A stretch of DNA of 64,000 nucleotides from Astragalus membranaceus. Taxonomy: Eukaryota > Streptophyta > Magnoliopsida > Fabales > Fabaceae. Below, one piece after another: positions 47,886 to 58,894 of the stretch (position 1 is its first letter; every line of letters starts with the position of its first letter). Where the stretch lies: assembly GCA_039519185.1 (NCBI GenBank), contig CM076851.1, positions 27,962,857 through 28,026,856 on the forward strand, in the 5' to 3' direction. The translations under genes and the position numbers were made by a program. The notes below the pieces were generated by a model that saw only the letters and a list, made by a program, of their open reading frames with translations, was not told the DNA's origin and searched no databases.

Positions 47886-49215
47886 GTCACCGACCTTAAT
47901 CTCTTCTTCCCCCAAACTCAACGTTAATTCGATTTTCAACACAGAGAGAGAAGGTGCGATTTCTAGAGAGAGAGAAGAGCGAGAGATTTCCGGGTTGGGT
48001 CCGGCGGGATCTCCGGCGAGAGAAAAAAAAGGGGATCTGCGAGAGAGAAAGGGAGGGGCTTCGCGAAGGACGACGGCACGACTAGAGGGTTCGGCGGCGT
48101 CACTTGGTGGTGACGGCGAGGGTTCGCGACGACGTGGGGTGATGATTGGCGACGGCGAGGTGACGGTGAGGACGAGGTTTTTGGTGGTGGTTTGCGGCAG
48201 TGGTTTCCGTGGTGTTTCGCGAGGAGAGAGAGTACGGTGGTTGTTTGGTGGAGATTCTGGTGACTGTTTTGGAGTCTATGGTGGTGAGAGAGAGGAGCGG
48301 TGGCGCACGGTGATGAGAGAGAAAGAAGGACTGGAGGAGAGGAGGCAGTGGGTTACGGTGGTGAGAGGGAGAGGATGAAGTGGTGGTGGTTCTGTTCTGA
48401 GTTGGGTGGTTACGGTGGTGTGCACGGTGGAGAGAGGGAGACAGGGGGAGAACGAAAGGAGGGAGGATGATGGATGGTGGAGCTGATGGTGGTGGGTTTT
48501 TTCCTCCCTTTCGATTCTGTTCTTCCTCTTTTTTTCTTTTTTGTTTCTTTTTTTGACTGTGTGTGTGGGTGTGTTTTCTGTGTGTCCGTGTATTCCCCCC
48601 CCCCTTTGTGCTGTTTCTGTTTCTGTTTTTTATAGAGGATGCAAATCAATGAGACAAAAATTGTGCTGTTATGCTTTTGCAGAGAAGGCAAAGTAGTGGA
48701 GCAGAGGTGGTGGTACTGCTGTTTGCAAGGCCAGCATTGGTGGTGCCAAGAATGGGAAGACAATAAAGAGGATGAAGAAATGGGCTTTGGCATAATGCTC
48801 AGAAAGATTTTCAGTAAGGACAGCAACTTGTGCTGCCTTGCTTTTTATTTAGTTTTTGCTTTTTAATTAATTTTTTTTGTACTATTTTGTATTTAATTTT
48901 TTGTCTACATGTATGTACTAAAGTTGACTTCTTTATTTGTAAACAAAAAACTGATTATAGTAATAATAATAATAAAAAAGTAATTATTCAAATCTGATTT
49001 TTTTATTACATTTTCTTATTAAACTAATACCTATAACAATAAAATAACGAGTACTAAAATGAGCACTCGTACACGACGACAAGCGACACGCATGCACAAC
49101 GAGAATGAAACCTGTACATGATCGGGAATGACACGCGTAAACGGCAAACACAATATTTTAGATTTTTTCTAGTAAACTTTAAATTAGCCGGACAAAATTA
49201 GGGTATGACATAATA

Positions 49216-49830
49216 CAATACCTCTCTTCTCACCTTCAATTAAACAAAGGAGAAAGAAGAATCGTCTCATCTTCCTCTTATGCCAAACAACTTATTTAAT
49301 CTACTCTATTTCTCATCGATTTCTTTCTTCTCTCATTTTCAATTCTTTCTCTCTTCCCTATTTCTCTCTTAAAAGTCAAACCTGCTCCAATAATAAAAGA
49401 CTCTGTAATAAATTCTAAGAGCCAACTCACCAAAACTTTCGTCACTATAAAAAAAGAAATTAAAGGACAAGAGAACGACTGATACATTATTTATTATTCT
49501 ACAAGAAATTAAACTTCACGACTGATACATTATTAGTCATTGCATCTGACTTAATTAACAGCTATTTTAACCATTTCTAATAGTCGTGTAGCTAGATAAT
49601 ATATTTGATCAAAGACTTCAAAAATTCATCGGGGTTACAGTCATAGATAAGGTCTGATCCTCACATGCTGATGTTGGTGCAAAGGAAAAACAATTAACTA
49701 CATCAACCTACTCAAACACTAGGAATATACGTGGATTGATCCCTTCCATCCCAAATATGAGTTGTATTTTAATATTAATATTTTTTATCAAATAACCGAG
49801 TTAGAAAATTATGACAGGGACAAGTAGAAT
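49216..49830. other. gene-free spacer
   Basis: AT-rich DNA. CGACTGATACATTATT occurs twice (49477, 49519). I see no gene. Confidence 0.6.
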
Positions 49831-49838
49831 AATATAGT

Positions 49839-50017
49839 AACCGAGAGCACTCTCTTCCGGCTTAACTAAGGTCCTGAGTTCAAATCTAATATTGGGCATG
49901 CAACAATATTAAATCTCTTGAGGGAGAACTTTGCCGCCTATTGTTGTCCTACCCGGCTCGGGGAATTAGTCTCTACTGTTGCGCGCAGATGATACCCAAT
50001 TTATACCAAAAAAGAAA
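49839..50017 (+). mobile_element. tRNA-derived SINE, 179 bp
   Basis: Flanked by a perfect 8-bp target duplication AATATAGT (49831-49838 and 50018-50025). The head contains box-A-like AACCGAGAGCACTC and box-B-like GAGTTCAAATC, the body GGGGAATTAGTCTCTACTG and GTTGCGCGCAGATG, and the end an A-rich tail. It is the full-length form of the fragment at 2277. Confidence 0.85.
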
Positions 50018-50046
50018 AATATAGTCTTATAAAAAATAAAGTAGAA

Positions 50047-50079
50047 CTAGCGCTTTTACTCTTACAGCGCACGGGACAA
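50047..50079 (-). mobile_element. possible decayed Helitron 3' terminus, minus strand
   Basis: Read on the minus strand: CCCGTGCGCTGTAAGAG, then TAAAAGCGCTAG followed by T. The layout matches the two clear Helitron ends (11251, 60197) but the second half of the hairpin has lost pairing. The element would extend to the right; no 5' end was found. Confidence 0.35.
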
Positions 50080-50565
50080 AAGTTTTATTTAATACATAAA
50101 TATTGTAGTATTGTATGAGTGAAGATAAAATTAATTATATCTCATCGAAGTATGTGACAAATTAAACTATACTTTTTTTATTGAATTTAAACTATACTTA
50201 AAAATATCATTTTTAATTAACAAAGATATTGAAATTGAATATTCATAGATAATAAGACAAAAATATCTAAAGAAAAAAAAGCTTAACTCATAATTCAAAA
50301 AAAAAACAACACAATTAGAATGTGAAACACGTGGGGTATCATGTAGGGTTGGATGAAAACCACTAATAAAATGAAAGCAAATATACAAAGTTGAAAATGG
50401 GGGCTCTATTGTAAATGTGGCTGAAGTTCTTGCATGAGTAAATGCTGCAACGTGGTACTTGAATATAAAATAAAAATAAAAATATAAACACTAGTTTAAG
50501 CATGACCCTAGCTAATAGATGTTGGTGTGAAATGACTAAAATAAAGAATACAACACAAAATATAA
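50080..50565. other. gene-free spacer
   Basis: AT-rich. GTGAAACACGTGGGGTATCATG at 50321-50342 (shared in part with 50885-50905) suggests that the hAT MITE and its flank sit in an older duplicated or repeated sequence. Confidence 0.45.
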
Positions 50566-50573
50566 AGTGAAAC

Positions 50574-50884
50574 CAGCGACGGACCTATGACTTAGTGAGG
50601 GGGTTAAAAATCCATTTATCCCTAATACAAAAATATTTTTATCCATTTATTCCCTATATGAAAATATTTTGAACCCCCATGAAATTATAATTTTGTATTA
50701 GCCTGGATCCCTAGTTTTGCACTCAATTGCACCCAAATACCTCACACAAACACATCACTAGGTCAAATATGAGTTCTCTAATTTATTTACTTTAATATAT
50801 TAAAGTTATTTTAAAGTTTATTTTTAGCGATTTATGCTTTTAAAAATTCTGAGCCCCTGACTTCGAGTCTTTGATCCGCCACTG
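50574..50884. mobile_element. hAT-type MITE, 311 bp
   Basis: Imperfect terminal inverted repeat CAGCGACGGACC ... GGATCAAAG-type end GATCCGCCACTG, flanked by a perfect 8-bp target duplication AGTGAAAC (50566-50573 and 50885-50892). It has the same CAGTGGCGGA-type end as the MITE at 1601, so both may use the same transposase source. There is no coding sequence. Confidence 0.88.
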
Positions 50885-50892
50885 AGTGAAAC

Positions 50893-51500
50893 ATGTGGGT
50901 ATTATGCAAGGTTGGATGAAAACCAACAATAGAATAGAAGCATCTATACAAAGTTGAAACAGTATGATGGGGTTTTATTCTAAATGTGGCTAAAATGTGG
51001 CTAAAGTTCCTGCAGGAGTAAGTATCTATGTAATATTATATATTACAAGACAAAGAAGCAACTCTCAGTAACGATGGATGCAACTAAACACGAAGTGAGG
51101 ATTTATTCCTATAAACAATAAATCGGAAAAAAATTTAAAAATTTATGTGTGATTTGGTAGTGACCGAACTAAATGGATATAATATATATTTCAGGTTCGA
51201 TAGTATAAGGAGAATAATTATAATTTTTTTTTCAAAAAAATTCAGAAAAATTTGGTCGATCCTCGTGTCCTAGGGTAGCTTATGTCACTGCACCAATGGT
51301 GTTAGTTTGTAAAATATATAGCCTAATAAATGTGAATAAAAATTAAATAATAAATATAAATTAGATAAGAAGATTATAGAAGTAAAAAGGAACATTAACA
51401 AATACATTGAAATTGAACGTCCATAGATAATAAGAATAAAAAGTTTAATTTTTTTAATTACATAATCCATATTCATCAAATCTATATCGATAAATCACTG
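50893..51500. other. gene-free spacer
   Basis: AT-rich DNA without a supported feature. Confidence 0.6.
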
Positions 51501-51989
51501 CGTCACTATAAGAATTTTGGGGATTTTCGGGGGACAAAATCCGCCGAAAATTGGGCGTTATTGGCACTCCGCCGGAAATTAACCCGTAGATAACGGTTAC
51601 CGGCAGATTTTCCGCCGGTAAACATAATACAAACCGCCGGTAATTATTTAAAAAACCACCGGAAATGCTAACTAATCCGCCGGTAACATTTTTTAAAATA
51701 AAATTTAATTTTCAAATCCGCCGGAAACCTAATAGAATCCGCCGGTAATGTTGTTTTTTAAAAAAAAAACAGTTTTTTAATTCGTTTATTTTTTAAAAAA
51801 AATATTCATTATTCATTTATTAATATTTATTATTTAATTCGTTTATTTAAAAAAATATTATTTATTATTCGTTTATAAAAATATTTATTATTTAATTCCA
51901 AAATAAATATTATGAATTTTATAATATAAATATTTATTTTTTAAATAAATACTAATTAAACGAGAATTGAATAATGCTTTTAGAATGAT

Positions 51990-52928
51990 AAAATTTGCAT
52001 AAACATCCATACAAGAAAGTAGTAATTAAAATATATATTACAAAATATAAAATAAAATATCCAAGAATTGAACATTGCTTTCCTTGGAATTGGTTTGCCT
52101 CTGCTTGTCTCTTTCCTGCTGACACGATACCGTGGCTCTTGACAAAACTTGCATTCCAGCAACTCTCCATCATTTATGCCAAACTCATTGTTATAATAGA
52201 TCATGCAACCAGACACACAACAATCAATTCTTATGGAATTTAAACCAAGCTTCGATACCAATCTTTTAGCATAATAACTCTCCGGCAAAAGTCCTCTAAC
52301 GGGGGTTGCATCCAACATCATTTTAGTCATGTATTTCATGCACAATTCCGCAATGTTAAATTGAGACTTAAGACCCAACAACGAACACACATTGATAACT
52401 TAGAGTCTGTAGATCCTTCAAATAATGGTTATTTGTCTCACTCAAAAACATATGAAACCTTTGAGCTTCCTCGTTTGGAACTTCTTCAGCAATATATTGT
52501 GGTTATTCAAAATCCAAATTTACACTGACAGCATCAGATATCATCCCCTGAACAACATCAAACGGCTGATATCCCGTAGTCGTTGGATTATTACTTGATG
52601 TGGAAGCTACGACTGGACTTGACATGGGACCTTCTACTTGAAAACGATCATTATCAACCGCAGGAACTCCAGCTGCTACCTCACCATGACGGGTCCATAT
52701 CCAATAATTTGGCTTAAATCCATTATTACACAAATCAAGTCGAATACCACCTTCCTTTTTTCTAGATCGAATCATACATTTGGAGCAAGGACATCTAATT
52801 CCACCTTGTCACTCAAATTCTTTTTGACGCTTAGCAAAAAGAACAAAATCTTCGACTCCTTGTACAAAACATCGCTTCAACCCAACTCTTCCAGGATACA
52901 TTCGATCATACATCCAACTACGATCCAT
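51990..52928 (-). pseudogene. CACTA transposase N-terminal fragment
   Basis: Starts MDRSWMYDRMYPGRVGLKRC at 52928 and reads a Transpos_assoc domain (GVEDFVLFAKRQKEFE, a TGA stop, then IRCPCSKCMIRSRKK), further stops near 52500 and 52400, then LCMKYMTKMMLDATPVRGLL and CCVSGCMIYYNNEFG with CKFCQEPRY. The transposase_21 core and everything after it are missing, so the element is non-autonomous. Compared with the element at 38099 it is a different family (other subterminal repeats). Confidence 0.82.
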
Positions 52929-53164
52929 TTTTTGTGTATGTTCCTTATAATATACGCAATACAACATATATCATACATGTGTATTAGAACAATACACATT
53001 GGTATTGGTATTTTTATGTTTGACCAAATATACAAAGTAAATTAAATAAACTATTAACTATTATTTTTGAATATATATTAATATTTTGATTTTTTAGTAA
53101 ATGGTAACAATTTTTTTTAATAATAATGATAACATTTTATAGGTAATAATAATTTTACTTGGGT

Positions 53165-53223
53165 TTAATTATATTATATATATATAGAATATTATATATA
53201 TATATATATATAGATAATATATC
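53165..53223. repeat. AT-rich microsatellite
   Basis: TATATATA tracts broken by GAATATT within the CACTA relic. Confidence 0.85.
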
Positions 53224-54265
53224 GTATTTGATTTTACTAAATAATAACTAATAATTCGTATTTTAAAAAACTCAAAAATTTCAGATAATTATTATTATAC
53301 AAATAGTGTAAACACAATCTAATTATTACACAATAAGTTAAATTTATTTTATTTTCGCAAAAAATTTAAGATAATAACATCAAATAACATTTTATGAAAA
53401 ATAACTTTGTTAACTAACCGGTAGTGAAGAGAAGTCTCCGACTTTAAGCTTTCCGGACTCTTGAACAAAACTTTCAAGCAAACTCCAAAACTCCAAACTC
53501 CAATCAATTGCAAAACAAGTAATAACAAAAAAATATTAAACAACTATATTTAAAAACTAAATATTAACTAAAACGGTCAAATATCAGTTAAAAAACATAC
53601 TTTAAATCAAACTTAACAATAATCTCGCAGGTAGAACAGAACAGATTTCGAATGGAGTGGATTGAGAGATTTCAGAGAAGAGAGTGAAGAGTGACTGAAG
53701 AGTGAGTGAAGAGTGAGTGAAGAGTGGGTTCATATATATAGAGGAAGGTTGCAACAGCTCATTTTGCAATTCCGCCGGAAATGTCAATTACCGGCGAAAT
53801 TTATGGCTTACCGGCGGATTCCAGTAAACGGTACGCACACAACTTCCAATACAGAAATCCGCCGGAAATGAACAATACCGGCGGATTATTTTATTATCGG
53901 CGGCTTTTTGATTTTATCGGCGGATTTTTGAATTTACCTGTGGATTTTTGAATTTAACGGCGGATTTTTGAATTTCGATTTTTAAATATTTTCTGCCGAA
54001 AATTCCTCTTACCGGCGGATTTTATTAAATATTATCTTTTAATTTACGAAATTATCCGCCGGAAGATGTAATTATCGGCAGATTGTTTTTAATTTTTTTC
54101 ACAAAAATTTCCGCCGGTAACACCTATATATTCTGTCGGTAAGTTACAGTCGAATTAAAATCTGCCGGTAATTTACTAGGGGATCAAATCCGCCGGTAAC
54201 GCCAAAACTCCGCCAGTAATGTACTGGCGGATTTATTCCGCCGGAAATAGCCCCCCGGAAATGGG

Positions 54266-54415
54266 CGAAATTCTTGTAGCCCTTCTTAGCACCTAACTCC
54301 CTCTTTTCCCTATTTATGCTTTAACGTAATTAACAATGTGCGAAATTCTTGTAGCCCTTCTTGGTGCCTAACTCCCTCTCTTCCCTTTTTATGTTTTAAC
54401 GTAATTAACAATGTA
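54266..54415. repeat. 75-bp tandem duplication spanning the CACTA end
   Basis: GCGAAATTCTTGTAGCCCTT starts two adjacent copies (about 54266 and 54341), each followed by CCTAACTCCCTC and GTAATTAACAATGT. The duplication includes the last bases of the CACTA element and its flank, so it arose after insertion. Confidence 0.8.
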
Positions 54416-54416
54416 T

Positions 54417-55080
54417 TTTGAGGCACTTTAGAGTTTCAAAAAAAATTTAGATGTTCAAATACGTTAAGTTCATTTTTCAATAACTAGTTTGGTTAAAAAA
54501 AAATAATTTCGTAACAAAATACGTAAAGTGTGATGCTAAGCAGTATGTTTTGGGGTACTTTAGCGTCTAAAAAAAGAATCAATGTTCAAATACGCAAAGT
54601 TCGTTCCTCAATAACGAGTATAGTGAAAAATAATAATAATAATTTCGTAATAAAAAACGTAAAGTCTGATGCTAAGCCATGTGTTTTGGGGGTACTTTGG
54701 TGTTCGGAAAAAATTCAAACGTATACAAAGTTTGTTCCTCTATAATCAGTTTGGTGGAAAAAACAATAATTTTGTGACAAAATACGTAAAGTTTGATGCT
54801 AAGCAGTGGTTTTTGGGGTACTTTAATGTTCAAATTTTTTTTAACTATTCAAATATGTAAAGTTTGTTCATCAATAACCAGTTTGGTGAAAAAAATAATT
54901 TCGTGACAAAACACACTTAACTGTCTAAAACACACTGCTTAGCATCACACTTTACGTATTTTGTCACCAAATTATTATTTTTTCTACCAAATCGGTTATC
55001 GAGGAACAAACATTGCGTATTTGAATAGTTAAATTTTTTCCGAATGCTAAAGTACCTTAAAACACTCTGCTTAACATTTT
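54417..55080. repeat. ~130-bp tandem repeats with an inverted copy
   Basis: Units contain ACGTAAAGTGTGATGCTAAG (54521, 54657, 54784), GGGGTACTTTAG and AATAACCAGTTTGGTGAAAA; spacing is 136 and 127 bp. From about 54910 the same unit appears in reverse complement (CTTAGCATCACACTTTACG), giving a fold-back. The same family returns at 58895-60115. Short frames in it are not genes. Confidence 0.8.
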
Positions 55081-55940
55081 ACAAATGATGTCGTCATTGT
55101 CACCGCTGATAAACATTTGCGTCTGGGAAAGCATCGGCGTGGTTTTGGGGGACTCCGGTACCGTGAATTTCCTATTACGGGTTTCTGGGTGGTAATTCCA
55201 CCGCTTGTATCTCCGTTATGAATGGTTGGGAATGCTCACAACGGTGTTCTAGTAGCTTCAAGCACTTCGGTAAATCTTCGCATGTCTGTTCATTGTTCTT
55301 GCAGCTGTCTCTCCCCGGCTTCTAGGGCTTAGGAGCGAAGCAGCTGCTCCCCGTTTCTTCGTTGTTGTTCCACATTTTGAGTCTACAGGAAATGGACTGT
55401 TTCCAATAGCTTCTCTACCCTTGGGTCAGTGCTGCTGCCGAAATCATTGGTTCCTTTGGTTCCATCAGTTCCATTGTTATCGTTTCCTCCGTTTCGAGTT
55501 TTCACCGTTGTAGATGACTAGGGAGGATGAGATTGATGTGGGGCGTAGGAAACGATATACCAGGGCCCCACGGTGGGCGCGCCAATGTTTCAATTGAATC
55601 CTTGAGCAGGAATTAGACCGAACACAAGAGTGATAGAAATTATGAAGAATTATATGAATATAGTGCAAATCAAGTAGAAAACGAGTGGATAAAAAAAATT
55701 GTACAAGGTCTCATAAATGAGATTAAATGAATATTATGGCTATTATGGTCGTTACAAGATAAAAGGGAGGAAGACTGTCATTATAGCTGTTCAGTCGAGC
55801 GGTTGGAGGTGGGAGTTTGGCAACCAGTTGGTTGATATGATGTATGGATTCCTTCTCATTCAGCCGAGTGATGTTCGACCGAGCTTTGTATACCGACCTG
55901 TCCGGTTGGGAACACTATAGTATGACGACTCTCAATACTC
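55081..55940 (-). mobile_element. LTR-element relic (LTR plus primer site and leader), minus orientation
   Basis: On the minus strand an LTR-like segment ends TTGAAACA at 55586 and is followed, after one base, by TGGCGCGCCCACCGTGGGG, resembling the primer site and leader of Tat/Ogre-type gypsy elements. Further on, broken frames (for example MEPKEPMISAAALTQG, stops after) may be gag remains. The LTR would start near 55935. The second LTR and target duplications were not found. Confidence 0.45.
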
Positions 55941-56329
55941 CACATATACCCTCCTTTAAAAACTCTTTGATAAGTTTACTCAGTAATATTATCATATTTC
56001 ATTACCGATCATGAACACTAAATTTCAGATAATTTGGACATTCATAAGTAATATCTTATAGTAAAATTTTACATATATTTTTCGAAAGAGCATTGATATT
56101 CGGTACGAAATTCATTTCACGAAATGTCCGAAAGAGTAATCCAAAATGAAAAAAGTGGGAGACTTTAATATTACCTGTTTTGGAAAAACATAAGTAATCC
56201 ACGATGAAAATTTGAAAAACATAAGAAGTAATCCACACTCCAATTTAAAACCAACGTATACATTGAGTCAATAAAATATAAAATAAATTACTGGTTAACA
56301 ATAATTATTTAATTACAACTTTTAAAATA

Positions 56330-56645
56330 ATATACTTGGAAAAACATTTGCTTCCTTAACCATTTGGTCATGGTTCGATCTCTGACAAATGTGTATAGAA
56401 AAAGATTTGTTGCAAGAAGTCAATCTCTTAAATGGATAAACCCCAAGAGGTTGGCCTAGTAGAGCATGATAGAAGTTATACCCGAGAAGTTTCAGGTTCA
56501 ACTCCCCATGCACTAGTCCGGGGCGCGTCATCCCCTCACCCTAAATTATTATGTATCAAAAATATCTCTTAAATGGATCTCCAATACGAAGGATTAGTCT
56601 CCATATTCGTCACAAAAGATACCTTAGTTTAAAAAAATATATAAA
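56330..56645 (+). mobile_element. outer SINE-like element split by another SINE
   Basis: Before the nested SINE: CATTTGCTTCCTTAACCATT and GGTTCGATCTCTG (box-B-like). After it: GAAGGATTAGTCTCCATATT and an A-rich tail near 56632, similar in plan to other legume SINE ends. Borders are approximate; possible duplicates AATATA flank it. Confidence 0.5.
56438..56563 (+). mobile_element. nested SINE, 126 bp
   Basis: Flanked by a perfect 15-bp target duplication ATCTCTTAAATGGAT (56423-56437 and 56564-56578). It contains box-A-like TTGGCCTAGTAGAGCATG and box B GGTTCAACTCC, then ends with a short A-rich stretch. Boxes A and B are the internal Pol III promoter of SINEs. Confidence 0.85.
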
Positions 56646-56990
56646 ACTACCGAATCCTCTCGTGCTGATTACGTGCCGGTTCAGATGACCACTTGATAGA
56701 TATATGAATTTAAATGGGTGTGTGAATCACATGGGATCAGTTGTTCTGCTATATAAAAAACAAGGCAAGAGGTGTCGGCTTTAATGAGGTCCCCTTAAAT
56801 ATATTACAATGGGCCACCGAATCCTCTTAAAAATTTATGTAAAAAATATATTTGTGTAAATTGTGTTTAGTCCAATCTTGATAATAGTTTTGGTCACACG
56901 GAATCTATATTTTAATCCCAGTTCGTTACCGGGCAAAGAATATTTATTATGGATGGTTGTGCATTGAGAAGTATTAGGTGTAAAGCATAT
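56646..56990. other. gene-free spacer
   Basis: AT-rich DNA without a supported feature. Confidence 0.6.
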
Positions 56991-57476
56991 ATATACCCCC
57001 AAAATTACTAAACGGACGAAAATGCTTTTTAAATTTCAAAAATTTTCAGAAATACTTCAAATCAAGATAAATTCGGAAGTATTTTTTTTTATTTTTCAGA
57101 AATATCTCATTTTATGGTATTTCCGCAACGCATTTTACATTCCCGAAATACCGTAAAATGAGATATTTCCGGAAATCCCTAAAATTTGCCTTCCGAGTTT
57201 ATGTAAATTTGAGGTATTTCCGAAAATCAAAAAAAATTGTCTTCCGAATTTATCTAAATTTGAGGTATTTCCGGAAATACCTCAAATTTGCCTTCCGAAT
57301 TTATTATATAATATAGTGTTTCCGGAGTGCAAAAATAAAAACTCAAACATTCATTTGATTAATTAAAAATGCATTCTACATTGATTTAAAATAACAGATT
57401 GTAACAACAAACAAAACGAAGACATAATAGAAACTAACAGATTGCAACAACAAACAAAACGAAAACATAATAGAAA

Positions 57477-57690
57477 CTACTGAGATGGTGGTGGAGTCAA
57501 ACGACGAAGGATCTCAGCGACGGTCCTTCTGGTTTCGACGTATAAATGCAGATAACCCCCCTTCCATCTAAACATAACATGAATGGTCATCATGGCTTGG
57601 ACGTCATCGTCGTTGTGGACATCCATTGCAGACCAGTGCACATGTCCATTAACCCAAGCTGGTTTCCGATAAATTATACTAATTATTTCA
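57477..57690 (-). pseudogene. protein fragment, unrecognised (MuDR N-terminal-like)
   Basis: On the minus strand the frame reads YRKPAWVNGHVHWSAMDVHN, then DDVQAMMTIHVMFRWKGGYL, and closes TVAEILRRLTPPPSQ-stop at 57477-57479. The pattern of acidic DDDVQ followed by a hydrophobic strand is reminiscent of N-terminal regions of plant MuDR-type proteins, but I cannot assign it. It lacks a start and ends soon after. Confidence 0.4.
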
Positions 57691-57696
57691 TGCTAG

Positions 57697-57885
57697 TCGC
57701 CTCCGGCTCCGCCTTCACCTGCAGCTGCTGAGGATGTTGTTCCACTTCCCTTCGAGTCCAGGATGACAGCAGCTATGCATGTCCAGGATGCCTATGATCG
57801 TCTTTTGTTAGTCGACGGAGTCGACGACATTCCCGAGGATGTCTATGATAGTTTGTTGGCTACTTTACAGATTTTGAACATTTAG
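57697..57885 (+). pseudogene. protein fragment, unrecognised
   Basis: A 63-codon open stretch beginning SPPAPPSPAAAEDVVPLPFE and continuing DAYDRLLLVDGVDDIPEDVY to DSLLATLQILNI-stop. It is preceded by TGCTAG, a possible splice acceptor. Codon composition is GC-richer than its surroundings, typical of a captured exon. It points away from the minus-strand fragment next to it. No function is assigned. Confidence 0.4.
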
Positions 57886-58239
57886 TTGTATTATTTTTTG
57901 TATTTTTACTGTATTATTTCGCGTAATTTGATTTCACGTTCGGTTACAATTATTTTGCGCGATTTTAAATAATTTTTTTTTTACATATTTCCGGAAGGCA
58001 GAAATATGAGTTTTCCGGAAATACCTCAGAAAAATGTATTTTCGAAAGGCAGAAATATGGGTTTTCCGGAAATACCTCAAAATTGGCTTCATAAAATTTG
58101 TAATTTGGGGATTTAGCGTAAAAAAGGGGTATGGGGTTCGCAGCCACCTCCTAAGGGATGATGTATCAAGATCAATGTCCATGGTTCATATCGTGCTAGT
58201 TATGGTAGATCAGCCTGTGATGGTCTAGCCAAAATGTTT

Positions 58240-58890
58240 TACATGTAAATTTAAATTCAATCTGTTAGCTTATATGCTATCCATTATCAGCTTATCTGTT
58301 ATCTGTTATTTTTTACCAAACAAAACCGATTATATTTTATCGAATTGCATTTTTACATCAATGTCTTTGTACTATCATTATATTCTCCCCAATTATAAAA
58401 ATAAAAACAAAAATAAATATAAATAATGTGTGTTAAATATTATGTATCTTTCGTTTATCAGTTAAAAAATAATTAAAATGTCGTATCTAAAAAGAAAAAA
58501 TAATTAAAATGTCATCAAAACTTGGTTTGAACTATGAGCTTTTCATTGGGGTATTAACCTCGCGAAGGAACTCAAGGTGCGTTTGATTTGCTAAAACCTA
58601 AGGAGGGAGGTAACGTGCATGCGTTTAGTCATTTTGTGTCTATCTGTCTAATCTATTAATTTCTCTCTCATCTTTCGCCCTCCTAAAAAAAGGCTAAAGT
58701 CACGAAAGGTACCACTTACCTAAGACCCCTAATCCAAATCTCTCTTATTGAATACAAAACCTTATATATAAATCTTGTGGAGTCTTGAGCTCCATTTGCC
58801 AAGACTCCCCCCTCCCCTATCCTCTATTTTTTTATAACCCCCCTCCCCTTCTCATTTTTTTCTTTATTTATTTTTTTTAATATTTGAGAG
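58240..58890. other. gene-free spacer
   Basis: AT-rich DNA with a pyrimidine-rich patch near 58800-58870. I see no gene. Confidence 0.6.
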
Positions 58891-58894
58891 TAAA

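Larger units (their letters stand above)
45189..49210 (+). mobile_element. 4-kb solo LTR, probably Ty3/gypsy (Ogre/Tat-like)
   Basis: Termini TGTAGCGACC...GGGTATGACA are flanked by a perfect 5-bp target duplication TAATA (45184-45188 and 49211-49215). There is no second LTR or interior. TTTATAAA near 46250 followed by a CT-rich leader suggests plus orientation. About 2.76 kb remains after removing the nested solo LTR. Multi-kilobase LTRs are typical of Ogre/Tat elements of legumes; family placement is an inference. Frames at 46421 and 47839 lie in leader-like or GA-rich sequence and are not genes. Confidence 0.82.
51504..54281 (-). mobile_element. CACTA relic with truncated transposase
   Basis: The left end is CACTATAAGAATTT; the right end reads AAATTCTTGTAGCC, where GTAGTG would be expected, so the last two bases have mutated. 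Possible target duplication CGT/CTT has one mismatch. Subterminal regions are packed with CCGCCGGTAA and CCGCCGGAAAT words on both strands (51540-51750, 53770-54250). The interior keeps only N-terminal transposase sequence on the minus strand. Confidence 0.82.
56995..58215. mobile_element. possible MULE-like element with opposed gene fragments
   Basis: Both sides (57090-57320 and 57980-58090) carry repeated TTTCCGGAAATACCTCAAA and CTTCCGAATTTAT words in opposite orientation, like long degenerate inverted repeats. Two protein-like fragments lie between them on opposite strands. Exact ends and target duplications are unresolved, so the class is a guess. Confidence 0.4.

Noticed and set aside
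47839..48378. 179-codon glycine/arginine-rich frame
   Set aside because: GA/GGT-rich leader-like sequence of the solo LTR; crosses the nested insertion border and has no domain.
49839..49920. tRNA gene
   Set aside because: Boxes A and B are present, but no cloverleaf forms and the sequence is enclosed by a TSD with an A-tail: a SINE.
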